Shown: positions 1 to 6,100, numbered from the stretch's first letter. The stretch is 7,215 bases of DNA from JANXXV01 sp038230275 (GCA_038230275.1 JBBRNO010000221.1:1-7215); one strand, 5' to 3'. The notes: generated by a model not told the origin, from the sequence alone. Program-made: numbers and translations.

Positions 1-756
1 GACCAGCCGGTCCGCCTGATTGAAAAAGATGGACAACCCTTCGCGCTTCGGCAGTGCGATTCGCTTCCCGGGCGCGTATAGCTCTTCCACGTTCATTCCC
101 TCGGGAACGGGACGGAGGCTTCCCAGCGCCTGCACAATGGAGAGCGGTACAACAATCGCGCGGGTCCAGGACGACATTTCGTAAAGCAGGTTTCCCGGAA
201 TCAGCACCAGCTCCGGGGGAATGCTGGGGACGTATTGCTTCGGATACAACCCGAACAGGCTGAGATTGATCTTGGTGTAGCTATTGCAACTCTGCAGTCC
301 GCCCAGGGCGAGCACGCGATCACGGGCGCGGGACATGGCCGAATCAGACGTGGCAACTCCGGCAATCTTCATCGCCACATAAGCGCGGGCCGTCGCGTTG
401 ATTTCAGAAGGACCGCCTTCGTAAATATTCCAGCCGCCATCCGCCAGTTGCCGGGCGCGGATGCTGGTCACCGCTTTATCGATTCGCCCGCGAGACGGCG
501 GATTCCAAATTCCCGCTGCCGGCGGATGCAGCCACAATTCCAGCAGCACGTAGTCGGATTCCAGTGTGGCGTCGGCTGTCAGTTTGCCTGACCAGTAGCC
601 ATCCTTGTGTTGCATGCCAGCCAGCGCTTTTGATCCCGACTTCGATACCTGATCGAATCGCAGTGCCAACCGCGAAGCTGCCGCCCGGCTAGTGCGCTGT
701 ACCGTTTGAAAATCTGGCCCGCTGGCCGGTATTACGTAACCGTAGTTTTCTTTCAT
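1..756 (-). CDS. shc: Squalene-hopene cyclase, N-terminal part (gene runs off the left edge)
   Basis: Reading the minus strand from the ATG at 756-754 gives 252 codons with no stop up to base 1, so the 3' part of the gene is missing. Squalene-hopene cyclase folds linear squalene into pentacyclic hopene or hopanol at the membrane, the first committed step of hopanoid synthesis. Recognisable family blocks are GMQHKDGYWSGKLTADATLE followed by SDYVLLELWLHP (residues 47-78), the QW-type repeat QLADGGWNIYEGGPSEINAT (103-122) followed by an AYVAMKIAG helix, and SSWTRAIVVPLSIV (195-208). The family is usually about 630-700 residues, so roughly the first 40% is present. The catalytic DxDD motif lies further along and cannot be checked. 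The start is chosen because an in-frame TGA lies 28 bp upstream at 786-784 and no other ATG or GTG lies between. No good Shine-Dalgarno is visible. The gene starts 8 bp after the zinc-ribbon gene and is probably in the same operon. Confidence 0.93.
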   Translation of the reverse strand, partial: MKENYGYVIPASGPDFQTVQRTSRAAASRLALRFDQVSKSGSKALAGMQHKDGYWSGKLTADATLESDYVLLELWLHPPAAGIWNPPSRGRIDKAVTSIRARQLADGGWNIYEGGPSEINATARAYVAMKIAGVATSDSAMSRARDRVLALGGLQSCNSYTKINLSLFGLYPKQYVPSIPPELVLIPGNLLYEMSSWTRAIVVPLSIVQALGSLRPVPEGMNVEELYAPGKRIALPKREGLSIFFNQADRLV

Positions 757-764
757 CGTTGCAA

Positions 765-1517
765 TTACGGCTGCGACGTGATCTCAAAGTCAGCTTTGAC
801 AAACTGCCAGTCGGGCAATTCATACCCTTTGAGCGCCGTCTGTATCGGAGTGCTGAATTCCTTCGATTCGTACGGTCCGATAGAGGATACGGTGAACGGA
901 ACGTCAAACAGCACTTTGCCGCCCGCCTTCACGGAGATCAGCATTTTCAATTCGGGCAGGTCGGCCGCCGAATGATTCACCACGATGAACTGTATTTTGG
1001 CTTTCTGCTTCGCGTCCTCTACCCAACGGATTCCAACAACCTCCAGGAACTTGGCCAGAGGATGCGGCTTCTTCCCCGCGGCGCCGGCAACGGGAGCCGC
1101 GGATTCAGCCGTTGCGGTTGATCCGGCCGTCGATGCTGTGTCAGTTTTCTTCGGCAACACGTACGTGAAGAGCACGTACAAAACTGCGGCAAGCCCGACC
1201 GCGAATCCAACTCCAATGGCCCATCCGGGAATTCCGCCGCGCGAAGGCGCCGCTGGTGCGCTGCCAAAAGGAACGCGCAGCGTTGGATCTGGAACCTCCA
1301 CCACTGGGGCAGGTGCAGGCGGGGGCGGAGGAGTTGCTTCCACAACCACAGGCGCAGGAAGCGTTGCCACAACCGCTGCTGGTGGCGTCGCGACTGGAAC
1401 CGGAACGGCGACAGGCTCAGGTGCCGCTGCCTTGGGCGGTCTTGGATTGCAATCGGGACAATCGCTATACGACGGGGGCACTTCTCTTCCGCACTTCGGA
1501 CAGATCCAAGTAAACAT
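765..1517 (-). CDS. Zinc-ribbon, proline-rich, single-span membrane protein of unknown function
   Basis: A 250-residue protein that I cannot assign to a named family. The N-terminus has a zinc-ribbon pattern with cysteines 6, 9, 20 and 23 (CPKC...CPDC). A long Ala/Pro/Val-rich linker (about 27-95) follows, including a PPPPPAPAP run. One hydrophobic helix (about 97-121, GWAIGVGFAVGLAAVLYVLF then TYVLP) is a likely membrane anchor, followed by a Thr/Ser/Ala-rich stretch (about 122-148). The C-terminal domain (about 155-250) looks like a beta-rich fold: KIQFIVVNHS, ELKMLISV, KVLFDVPFTV, then a GPYESKEF turn. This resembles FxLYD/DUF2393-type extracytoplasmic beta domains, but only loosely. With no signal peptide, the likely topology is a cytoplasmic zinc ribbon and an outside C-terminal domain. 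A TGGAAAA sequence lies about 8 nt before the ATG at 1517. The stop (767-765) is 8 bp before the shc start, so co-transcription is likely. The Gly/Ala-rich open frame opposite the linker is its antisense shadow. Confidence 0.85.
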   Translation of the reverse strand: MFTWICPKCGREVPPSYSDCPDCNPRPPKAAAPEPVAVPVPVATPPAAVVATLPAPVVVEATPPPPPAPAPVVEVPDPTLRVPFGSAPAAPSRGGIPGWAIGVGFAVGLAAVLYVLFTYVLPKKTDTASTAGSTATAESAAPVAGAAGKKPHPLAKFLEVVGIRWVEDAKQKAKIQFIVVNHSAADLPELKMLISVKAGGKVLFDVPFTVSSIGPYESKEFSTPIQTALKGYELPDWQFVKADFEITSQP

Positions 1518-1539
1518 ATCGTGTATTTTCCAGTGTAGT

Positions 1540-1559
1540 GCGTTACCGGTGGCTAACGC
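1540..1559. repeat. 20-bp inverted repeat in the divergent promoter region (candidate operator)
   Basis: GCGTTA (1540-1545) and TAACGC (1554-1559) are perfect 6-bp inverted arms around an 8-base spacer. They lie in the 59-bp gap between the divergent zinc-ribbon/shc and GMC genes. The placement would suit a regulator site for either gene. A 6-bp repeat is short enough to arise by chance, and no known operator consensus is recognised. Confidence 0.25.
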
Positions 1560-1576
1560 TAAATGACGGATGCAGA

Positions 1577-3214
1577 ATGAATAAGGTTTCCAATGAGCGG
1601 GAACCTATCGCCAGCGCCCCAAACTCTGATATCGTCATGGACAACCCTATTATGGCTGTCAAAATTTATGATGTCGTAGTGGTCGGCTCAGGCGCCGGCG
1701 GAGGAACCCTTTCGGCGCACCTGGCGCGCGCAGGCGTTGACGTTGCCGTGGTGGAAGGCGGACCGAAGGTCAACACCCGGACCGACTTCAACACGCACGC
1801 GATGCCGTTTGAATTTGCCGACCGGCATATTCCGACGATGAAGGCCGGCAAGCCCGGCTACGATTCCGAACGCACGCGCGGCGTGGGCGGCAAGACGATG
1901 CTTTGGAATGCCGTCGCCTGGCGCCAGAGCGAGCGCGATTTCAAGGGCAAGACATTTGAAGGTGCAGGTGAAGATTGGCCGGTCGGCTATAAAGACATGG
2001 CTCCCTACTATGAGCGCATCGAGCGCGAAGTGGGCGTCTGCGGCAACTTGGATCACCTGGAAGATCTGCCGGACGGCATTTTCCTGCCTCCTGTGCCCAT
2101 GAAGTGCAGCGACGTCCTGGTGCAGCGCGGAGCCGCTAAGCTAGGCCTCAAAGTGATCCACGTTAGAAAGTCGACGCTCAGCCGTGCCACGCGCACCCGG
2201 CCCGCGTGCCACTTTTGCGGAAATTGCATGGCCGGTTGCGATGTTGCGGCGAAATACAACTCCTTCGACGTGCACATGTCACCGGCGCTCAAGACCGGAA
2301 AGCTCGAGATCTTCTCCAATTCCATCGTTCGTGAAGTTGTAGTGTCGAATGAAAACCGCGTCACCGGAGTCCGTTTCCTGGACCGCACCACAATGAAAGA
2401 AGGCGAAGTCCGCGGCCGCAGCGTGGTGGTCGCCTGCGCATGCGTGCAGAGCGTTGCGCTGCTGATGATGTCGAAGTCACGCCTCTATCCAGACGGGCTT
2501 GGCAACTCCAGCGGCCAGTTGGGCAAGCACTTCATCCCGCACATGACCGGCGGGGTGGAGGCTTTCATGAAACCGATGATTGGCAAACACCTGACCGCCG
2601 ACGAAGGCTTCCTGGACCACGCCTACCTTCCGTCTTTCATGCACACGCGAAAGCGCGATTACGCGCGCAGCTTCGGCGCGCAGTTTGGATATCAGAACCG
2701 CCGCTCCGTGGGCTGGGCACGCCAACTGCCTGGGTTCGGCAAAGATTACAAGCAGTCGGTGAAAGACCGGTTCCCGTCGTACCTGGTCTTCAGCCCGTAC
2801 GGCGAAAAGATACCCGACGCGCGAAATTTCGTCGACCTGGACTACTCGCAGAAGGATTCGTTCGGCCTGCCGCTCGCCCGGCGCCAAGTATTCTGGACTG
2901 AGAACGATATGAAGATTTTTCACGACATGCAGAACTGGTCGAAGGAGATCCTGTTGCAAGCCGGGGCCGAAATCCTATCGGTGAGCGACAAGCCAGCCAC
3001 CAACCACGAGCTTGGCGGCTGCCGCATGGGCGAAGATCCGAAGACATCGCTATTGAACGCCTACTGCCAAAGCCATGACGTGAAGAATCTGTTTGTGGTA
3101 GACGGCAGCGTTTTCCCGTCAGCTTCAGAAAAGAATCCAACCCACACCATCATGGCGCTGGCGGCTCGGACCGCCGAACATATCGCGGGCCGGTTGAAGA
3201 AAGGAGAGATGTAA
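1577..3214 (+). CDS. GMC-family FAD-dependent oxidoreductase (sugar/glycoside dehydrogenase large subunit)
   Basis: This is the large catalytic subunit of a membrane-bound, gluconate 2-dehydrogenase/glucoside 3-dehydrogenase-like enzyme that would oxidise a sugar hydroxyl. Counting from the ATG at 1577 (545 aa), the FAD dinucleotide motif GSGAGGG is at residues 37-43, GGKTMLWN follows at about 106-113, and the GMC C-terminal domain has the expected His (H477, in NHELGGCRMG) and Asn (N520, in SEKNPTHT). Cysteines 211, 214, 217 and 221 form CHFCGNCMAGC, at the place where FAD-glucose/gluconate dehydrogenase alpha subunits carry an Fe-S cluster. No signal peptide is seen, so export probably depends on the Tat signal of the downstream partner. 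The ATG at 1577 has GGA 7 nt upstream. The family-like sequence only begins around IYDVVVVGSG, so the ATG at 1652 is a real alternative. A GTG at 1538 is unlikely. The stop TAA shares its last A with the ATG of the next gene. The precise substrate is unknown. Confidence 0.93.
   Translation: MNKVSNEREPIASAPNSDIVMDNPIMAVKIYDVVVVGSGAGGGTLSAHLARAGVDVAVVEGGPKVNTRTDFNTHAMPFEFADRHIPTMKAGKPGYDSERTRGVGGKTMLWNAVAWRQSERDFKGKTFEGAGEDWPVGYKDMAPYYERIEREVGVCGNLDHLEDLPDGIFLPPVPMKCSDVLVQRGAAKLGLKVIHVRKSTLSRATRTRPACHFCGNCMAGCDVAAKYNSFDVHMSPALKTGKLEIFSNSIVREVVVSNENRVTGVRFLDRTTMKEGEVRGRSVVVACACVQSVALLMMSKSRLYPDGLGNSSGQLGKHFIPHMTGGVEAFMKPMIGKHLTADEGFLDHAYLPSFMHTRKRDYARSFGAQFGYQNRRSVGWARQLPGFGKDYKQSVKDRFPSYLVFSPYGEKIPDARNFVDLDYSQKDSFGLPLARRQVFWTENDMKIFHDMQNWSKEILLQAGAEILSVSDKPATNHELGGCRMGEDPKTSLLNAYCQSHDVKNLFVVDGSVFPSASEKNPTHTIMALAARTAEHIAGRLKKGEM
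3201..3206 (+). promoter_or_regulatory. Strong Shine-Dalgarno for the small dehydrogenase subunit
   Basis: AAGGAG sits 7 nt before the ATG at 3214, inside the last codons of the GMC gene. It fixes the start of the small subunit and, with the TAATG stop/start overlap, points to coupled translation of the two subunits. Confidence 0.8.
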
Positions 3215-3765
3215 TGGCCGATCGTAGAGAAGCGTTGCGAATCATTGGCGCCATTGGAACCACCTGCGCCTTTCCGTTTTCAAGCGGCGAATTGTACGGG
3301 CAGCATCAGCATCCGCCCGAAGGCAAGCAGGCCGATGCCGGGAAACCACAATACTTTCAGCCTGCCGAATTCGCGGTAATCTCGCGTATTGCCGACCTGA
3401 TCATTCCCCCGACGGATACACCTGGCGCCGTGGCCGCCGGAGTGCCGGCCTATATCGACATGGTGGTCCATACCAACAATCAACATCAGGCCGTCTTCAA
3501 GGAAGGCCTTGCTTACGTGGCGGCGCAGGCCGGCGGCGACTTTCTCGGTCTCTCTGAAACCCGGCAGATTGCGCTGCTAACGCCATTGAGCAATGCAGTA
3601 GACCGCGGAGAACTCAAAGGGCCGGGCGAGAAGTTCTTCCGCGCTATGAAGAGTATGACCGCCGACGGTTACTACACGTCCAAGGCTGGAATGTCTGTTG
3701 AGCTCGGCTATAAGGGTGGCACGGTGCTCTCCGAATATCCCAGCTGCGATGTGCCGGAGCACTAG
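3214..3765 (+). CDS. Gluconate 2-dehydrogenase subunit 3 family protein with a Tat signal
   Basis: This 183-residue small (gamma-type) partner of the GMC dehydrogenase has the length and features of the gluconate 2-dehydrogenase subunit 3 family. The N-terminus ADRREALRIIGAIGTTCAFP carries a twin-arginine motif (R4-R5) and a short hydrophobic segment, so Tat export is expected. The mature part has the family hallmarks: FQPAEFAVISRIADLIIPPT near residues 49-68, then DTPGAVAAGVPAYIDMVV, and a C-terminal ELGYKGGTVLSEYPSC block ending at CDVPEH. In related enzymes this subunit escorts the folded, FAD-loaded catalytic subunit through Tat and helps join it to a cytochrome c subunit. That fits here because the large subunit has no signal of its own. 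The gene overlaps the GMC stop by one base. Its TAG stop shares the palindrome CTAG with the stop of the convergent DUF1080 gene. No third, cytochrome-type gene follows. Confidence 0.92.
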   Translation: MADRREALRIIGAIGTTCAFPFSSGELYGQHQHPPEGKQADAGKPQYFQPAEFAVISRIADLIIPPTDTPGAVAAGVPAYIDMVVHTNNQHQAVFKEGLAYVAAQAGGDFLGLSETRQIALLTPLSNAVDRGELKGPGEKFFRAMKSMTADGYYTSKAGMSVELGYKGGTVLSEYPSCDVPEH

Positions 3766-4892
3766 TCGAAGGACTTCACCCGGATATCCTTGTACTCAAT
3801 CCAACGATTCGCCTGATGGGCCTGAATCATGATCGGGCCTTTCGTGGTTCGCTCCATCTCGTGATAATCGACCACGGTTTCGCCATTGATCCGCACCAGG
3901 CAATCCTTCCCCCGCGCAATCAGTTGGAACAGATACCAGTGTTCGGGCGAGATCTTGGGATATACGGCGCGTTTGTAGCCGTACAGTGAACCGGTGGGAT
4001 AGACGGCGCCCTCCACGTCATGCAGTTGGATTTCATAATGCGAATCAGACTTCGCACTCTCAGCGCGAAAGATGATGCCGCCGTTGTGGTGATAACTGCC
4101 GCGGATGTAGCACTGAAATTCGAAATCGCGATAGGTGGCCTTCGTCGCTAGATAGCCAATATCGTCCGCGCGTAAGACAGCGCCAATCGTCTCCCACTTT
4201 GCCTTCCCTTCCGCCACGGTCCATTTGTCCATGTCCGCGGGTGAGGCGTATAGCGTTTCCCACTTTTCCTTTGCCGGCAATTCCTTAATCCGCAGATTGC
4301 GGAACCGCAGGGGATAGGAGAGTGACTCGATGCCAAGATATCCGCTGCGCAAACGGTGTCTCAATTCCGGAACCGATTCCACGTTTAGATTCTGCACCTG
4401 CTCTTCGTTGATCCACACTTGCAGCGTGGGCCAGTCCATGGTGATCCGCATTGTGTTCCAATCACCCTGGTTCTTCACGTTCACCCGCAGCGGCGGCACC
4501 ACCGGAAACACCGCGCCGATGGATTCCGCAAGCATCTGATGATCCTGCTTTTGAAACAGGTTGATCTTCATGCCGCACTCGGTGTTGCGGCCATGCTCAG
4601 GCGCGTGCAGGTAGATTCCTGAATTGGCCCAGCCCTTGATGAAGAAATCGCAGCGAAAGTCGAAATTTTCGTACTTCTTCACCGACCGCAACCAGGTGGG
4701 AAAGCCCGATCCCTCATGCACCACAATCGAGCCATCGTTTACATAGAAAGCACTCTCCGGCCCTTGCTGAACGGTCCATCCGTTTAGGGTCTTGCCATCG
4801 TAGAGTGAAGTGAAGCCGTCGTCGGCGCCTAACAGCATTGGCGCAACCGGCAAAGCGGAAAAGAGGGTTCTGCGAGTCATGGTTATCCGCAA
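3762..4892 (-). CDS. Tat-exported protein with two DUF1080 (3-keto-disaccharide hydrolase-like) domains
   Basis: A 376-residue protein with a twin-arginine signal (TRRTLFSALPVAPMLLGA, R7-R8 from the TTG start), so it probably acts in the periplasm. Two jelly-roll DUF1080-type domains follow. The first spans about 26-205 (FTSLYDGKTLNGWTVQQG, then GWANSGIYLHAPE, ending FRNLRIKELP). The second spans about 209-376 (KWETLYASPADMDKWTVAEG, then NGGIIFRAES, SHYEIQLHD, ending YKDIRVKSFD). DUF1080 is named in Pfam as a 3-keto-disaccharide hydrolase family. Many members are uncharacterised, so the substrate is open. The start is not settled: AGGAG at 4903-4899 lies 6 nt before the TTG at 4892, whereas the ATG at 4880 would have an 18-nt gap to it but only a weak GGA 5 nt away. 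Either choice keeps the Tat motif. The gene converges on the GMC/subunit 3 pair and shares CTAG stop bases with it. Confidence 0.9.
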   Translation of the reverse strand: MRITMTRRTLFSALPVAPMLLGADDGFTSLYDGKTLNGWTVQQGPESAFYVNDGSIVVHEGSGFPTWLRSVKKYENFDFRCDFFIKGWANSGIYLHAPEHGRNTECGMKINLFQKQDHQMLAESIGAVFPVVPPLRVNVKNQGDWNTMRITMDWPTLQVWINEEQVQNLNVESVPELRHRLRSGYLGIESLSYPLRFRNLRIKELPAKEKWETLYASPADMDKWTVAEGKAKWETIGAVLRADDIGYLATKATYRDFEFQCYIRGSYHHNGGIIFRAESAKSDSHYEIQLHDVEGAVYPTGSLYGYKRAVYPKISPEHWYLFQLIARGKDCLVRINGETVVDYHEMERTTKGPIMIQAHQANRWIEYKDIRVKSFD

Positions 4893-4898
4893 GTGTAA

Positions 4899-4903
4899 CT
4901 CCT
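4899..4903 (-). promoter_or_regulatory. Shine-Dalgarno AGGAG favouring a TTG start for the DUF1080 gene
   Basis: On the minus strand AGGAG is followed by 6 nt and then TTG (4892-4890). The ATG at 4880 is 18 nt away, too far for this site. This supports the TTG start, adding MRIT before the MTRRTLFS Tat motif. Confidence 0.55.
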
Positions 4904-4913
4904 GCCGGACATG

Positions 4914-4931
4914 AACCCAAATCCATGGGTT
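4914..4931. repeat. 18-bp inverted repeat in the divergent DUF1080/zincin intergenic region
   Basis: AACCCA (4914-4919) and TGGGTT (4926-4931) are perfect 6-bp arms around a 6-base spacer. They lie in the 91-bp gap between two divergent start codons. The repeat is a candidate regulator site. It is followed by a few T bases on the plus strand, but a terminator here would make little sense. No convincing -35/-10 pair could be picked in this gap. Confidence 0.25.
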
Positions 4932-4970
4932 TTACGCGGATTGAATTGAACAGATTAACAGTCATCTTAC

Positions 4971-4975
4971 AGGAG
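4971..4975 (+). promoter_or_regulatory. Shine-Dalgarno for the PG-binding/zincin gene
   Basis: AGGAG lies 8 nt before the ATG at 4984 and settles that start. The leader before it is AT-rich compared with the surrounding genes. Confidence 0.8.
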
Positions 4976-4983
4976 AAAATCAA

Positions 4984-5835
4984 ATGGCAGTAACCATTAC
5001 CGCATCGGTTGGCCTGAACGGAAACAATCGTCCCGCCGATGTCATGGCCATTCAAAAGGCCTTGAACGATATCCCGGCCAGTGCCGGCGGAGCCAATCCC
5101 AAGCTGGTCCCCGACGGACAGTCCGGTTCGAAAACCAGGGCGGCTATCCTGCATTTCCAGCAGGTGCATCTGGGGCTGACAAAGGATTCCAAAGTGGATC
5201 CGGGCGGGGCCACGCTGCGCGAGATGAATGGGATTCTGGATCCCAATGTACTCGCCGCCGATCCCAAAGCACTGGCGATGACGGACATGGTGATCTCCAA
5301 CATCTGGGCGAACTTCGCGCTGGCCGCCCTAGGCGGACAGCTTGTGGGAAATACCGCCGCCGCCCTGGAGACACATTTCCATTTGAGCAAAGGAAAGCTG
5401 CCGAAGGCGGTCTACTTGCAGATCATCCGGACCAACTACACCCGCGTCATCTCGATCTTCGGCAAGGCTGCCCAGGTGTTTCGCAGCCGCACCGATGCGC
5501 AAGCGGTTTCCGATCGAGGCGTGGATGACGACGGCACGCCGTTTCCCGCCTACACCTTCTTTCAGGGCAGCGTGAACTTTACCACGTCGTTCAAGCCGTT
5601 CGACGGAACCGATGGCTTCGGACCCATGTGCCGCGCCGCCATGGTGCTGCATGAACCGGTTCACTTCGTAGATCAATTGGCCAATCGTGCCAACGATTTT
5701 TACGAACACGGTCTTCCATATCCAAACATCACACCAGAGCAAGCGGTACACAACCCATCCAGCTACGTATGCTTCGCCGAACAGGTGACGTTTGGATCGG
5801 ATGTACGCTTCGGGGCAGGAAAGCCGGCGGTCTAG
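4984..5835 (+). CDS. Peptidoglycan-binding-like domain fused to an HExxH zincin-like domain
   Basis: A 283-residue protein. Residues about 8-85 resemble the small peptidoglycan-binding domain: RPADVMAIQKALNDIP (16-31), then the typical VPDGQSGSKTRAAILHFQQ (42-60) and VDPGGATLREMN. The C-terminal half (about 130-275) contains RAAMVLHEPVHFVDQ, an HExxH metal-binding motif at H223-E224-P225-V226-H227. DFYEHGLPY (238-246) and HNPSSYVCFAEQV (256-268) follow. The latter resembles the NxxxYxxFAE block after HExxH in M35-like lysine-specific metallo-endopeptidase families. A zinc peptidase activity is therefore plausible but unproven; the third metal ligand is not certain (D238, E241 and E266 are candidates). 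No signal peptide or membrane segment is visible, which is odd for a wall-binding enzyme and suggests either non-classical export or a non-wall role. The start is fixed by AGGAG 8 nt upstream. The TAG stop sits in the loop of a GC-rich hairpin. Confidence 0.85.
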   Translation: MAVTITASVGLNGNNRPADVMAIQKALNDIPASAGGANPKLVPDGQSGSKTRAAILHFQQVHLGLTKDSKVDPGGATLREMNGILDPNVLAADPKALAMTDMVISNIWANFALAALGGQLVGNTAAALETHFHLSKGKLPKAVYLQIIRTNYTRVISIFGKAAQVFRSRTDAQAVSDRGVDDDGTPFPAYTFFQGSVNFTTSFKPFDGTDGFGPMCRAAMVLHEPVHFVDQLANRANDFYEHGLPYPNITPEQAVHNPSSYVCFAEQVTFGSDVRFGAGKPAV

Positions 5836-5841
5836 CCGCCG
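5825..5841. repeat. GC-rich hairpin with the zincin stop codon in its loop
   Basis: CGGCGG (5825-5830) and CCGCCG (5836-5841) can pair as a 6-bp all-GC stem with the 5-base loop TCTAG, which contains the TAG stop. There is no T-run after it, so it is not a standard intrinsic terminator. It could slow RNA decay or help termination. Confidence 0.35.
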
Positions 5842-5893
5842 CGCTCCCTAGACTTTCGCCGGAACAACAAACAGCGACCGGTAAGCTGGCCCC

Positions 5894-6091
5894 ATGGGGT
5901 TTCGGACCGCGCCGCTTTGGGGACTGGGAGAGAGGCTGTTCTTTCTGCATGACGGCAGATCGTCGAACCTGCTGGAAACCATCAGGGCTCATGCCGGCAC
6001 GGGGTCCGAAGCAAACACGGTGATTGACGATTTCAATGCTCTTTCCTCGTCCCAGAAACAAGATACGCTGAATTTCCTCCGCTCGCTCTAG
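5894..6091 (+). pseudogene. C-terminal remnant of a di-haem oxidoreductase (DHOR/thiol oxidoreductase family)
   Basis: The 65 codons from the ATG at 5894 to TAG at 6091 read FRTAPLWGLGERLFFLHDGR (residues 3-22), then NLLETIRAHA, GSEANTVIDDFNALSS and a final LNFLRSL. This matches the extreme C-terminus of di-haem cytochrome c oxidoreductases of the DHOR/MauG-like group, whose members end with RTxPLWGxG, FLHDGRxxxLxxAIxxH and FLxSL. Full proteins are several hundred residues long and carry CxxCH haem sites. None is present here, and an in-frame TAA at 5882-5884 closes the frame just upstream. The other forward frames from 5836 to 5893 show no convincing DHOR sequence. No Shine-Dalgarno precedes the ATG. 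The simplest view is a relic left after deletion of the 5' part of the gene, with the junction around 5885-5894. A working 65-residue protein cannot be excluded but would lack haem. Confidence 0.7.
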
Positions 6092-6100
6092 AACATGGCG

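Noticed and set aside
235..591. A 118-codon plus-strand frame
   Set aside because: It is a shadow of the squalene-hopene cyclase gene on the minus strand, whose family motifs are unmistakable.
985..1566. A 193-codon plus-strand frame rich in Gly/Ala/Thr
   Set aside because: It is antisense to the Pro/Ala-rich linker and membrane helix of the zinc-ribbon gene. Its low-complexity sequence follows from the repetitive codons on the other strand, and no family motif or Shine-Dalgarno is seen.
1538..1576. GTG at 1538 as the start of the GMC gene
   Set aside because: It has no Shine-Dalgarno, would run through the inverted repeat and lacks family support. ATG 1577 (GGA upstream) or ATG 1652 (family-like start) are better.
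5769..6023. An 84-codon frame crossing the end of the zincin gene
   Set aside because: Its first part is a shadow of the zincin coding end and its last part a shadow of the DHOR remnant. The middle (LPRLSPEQQTATGKLAP) has no clear homology, so I do not call it a frameshifted DHOR segment.
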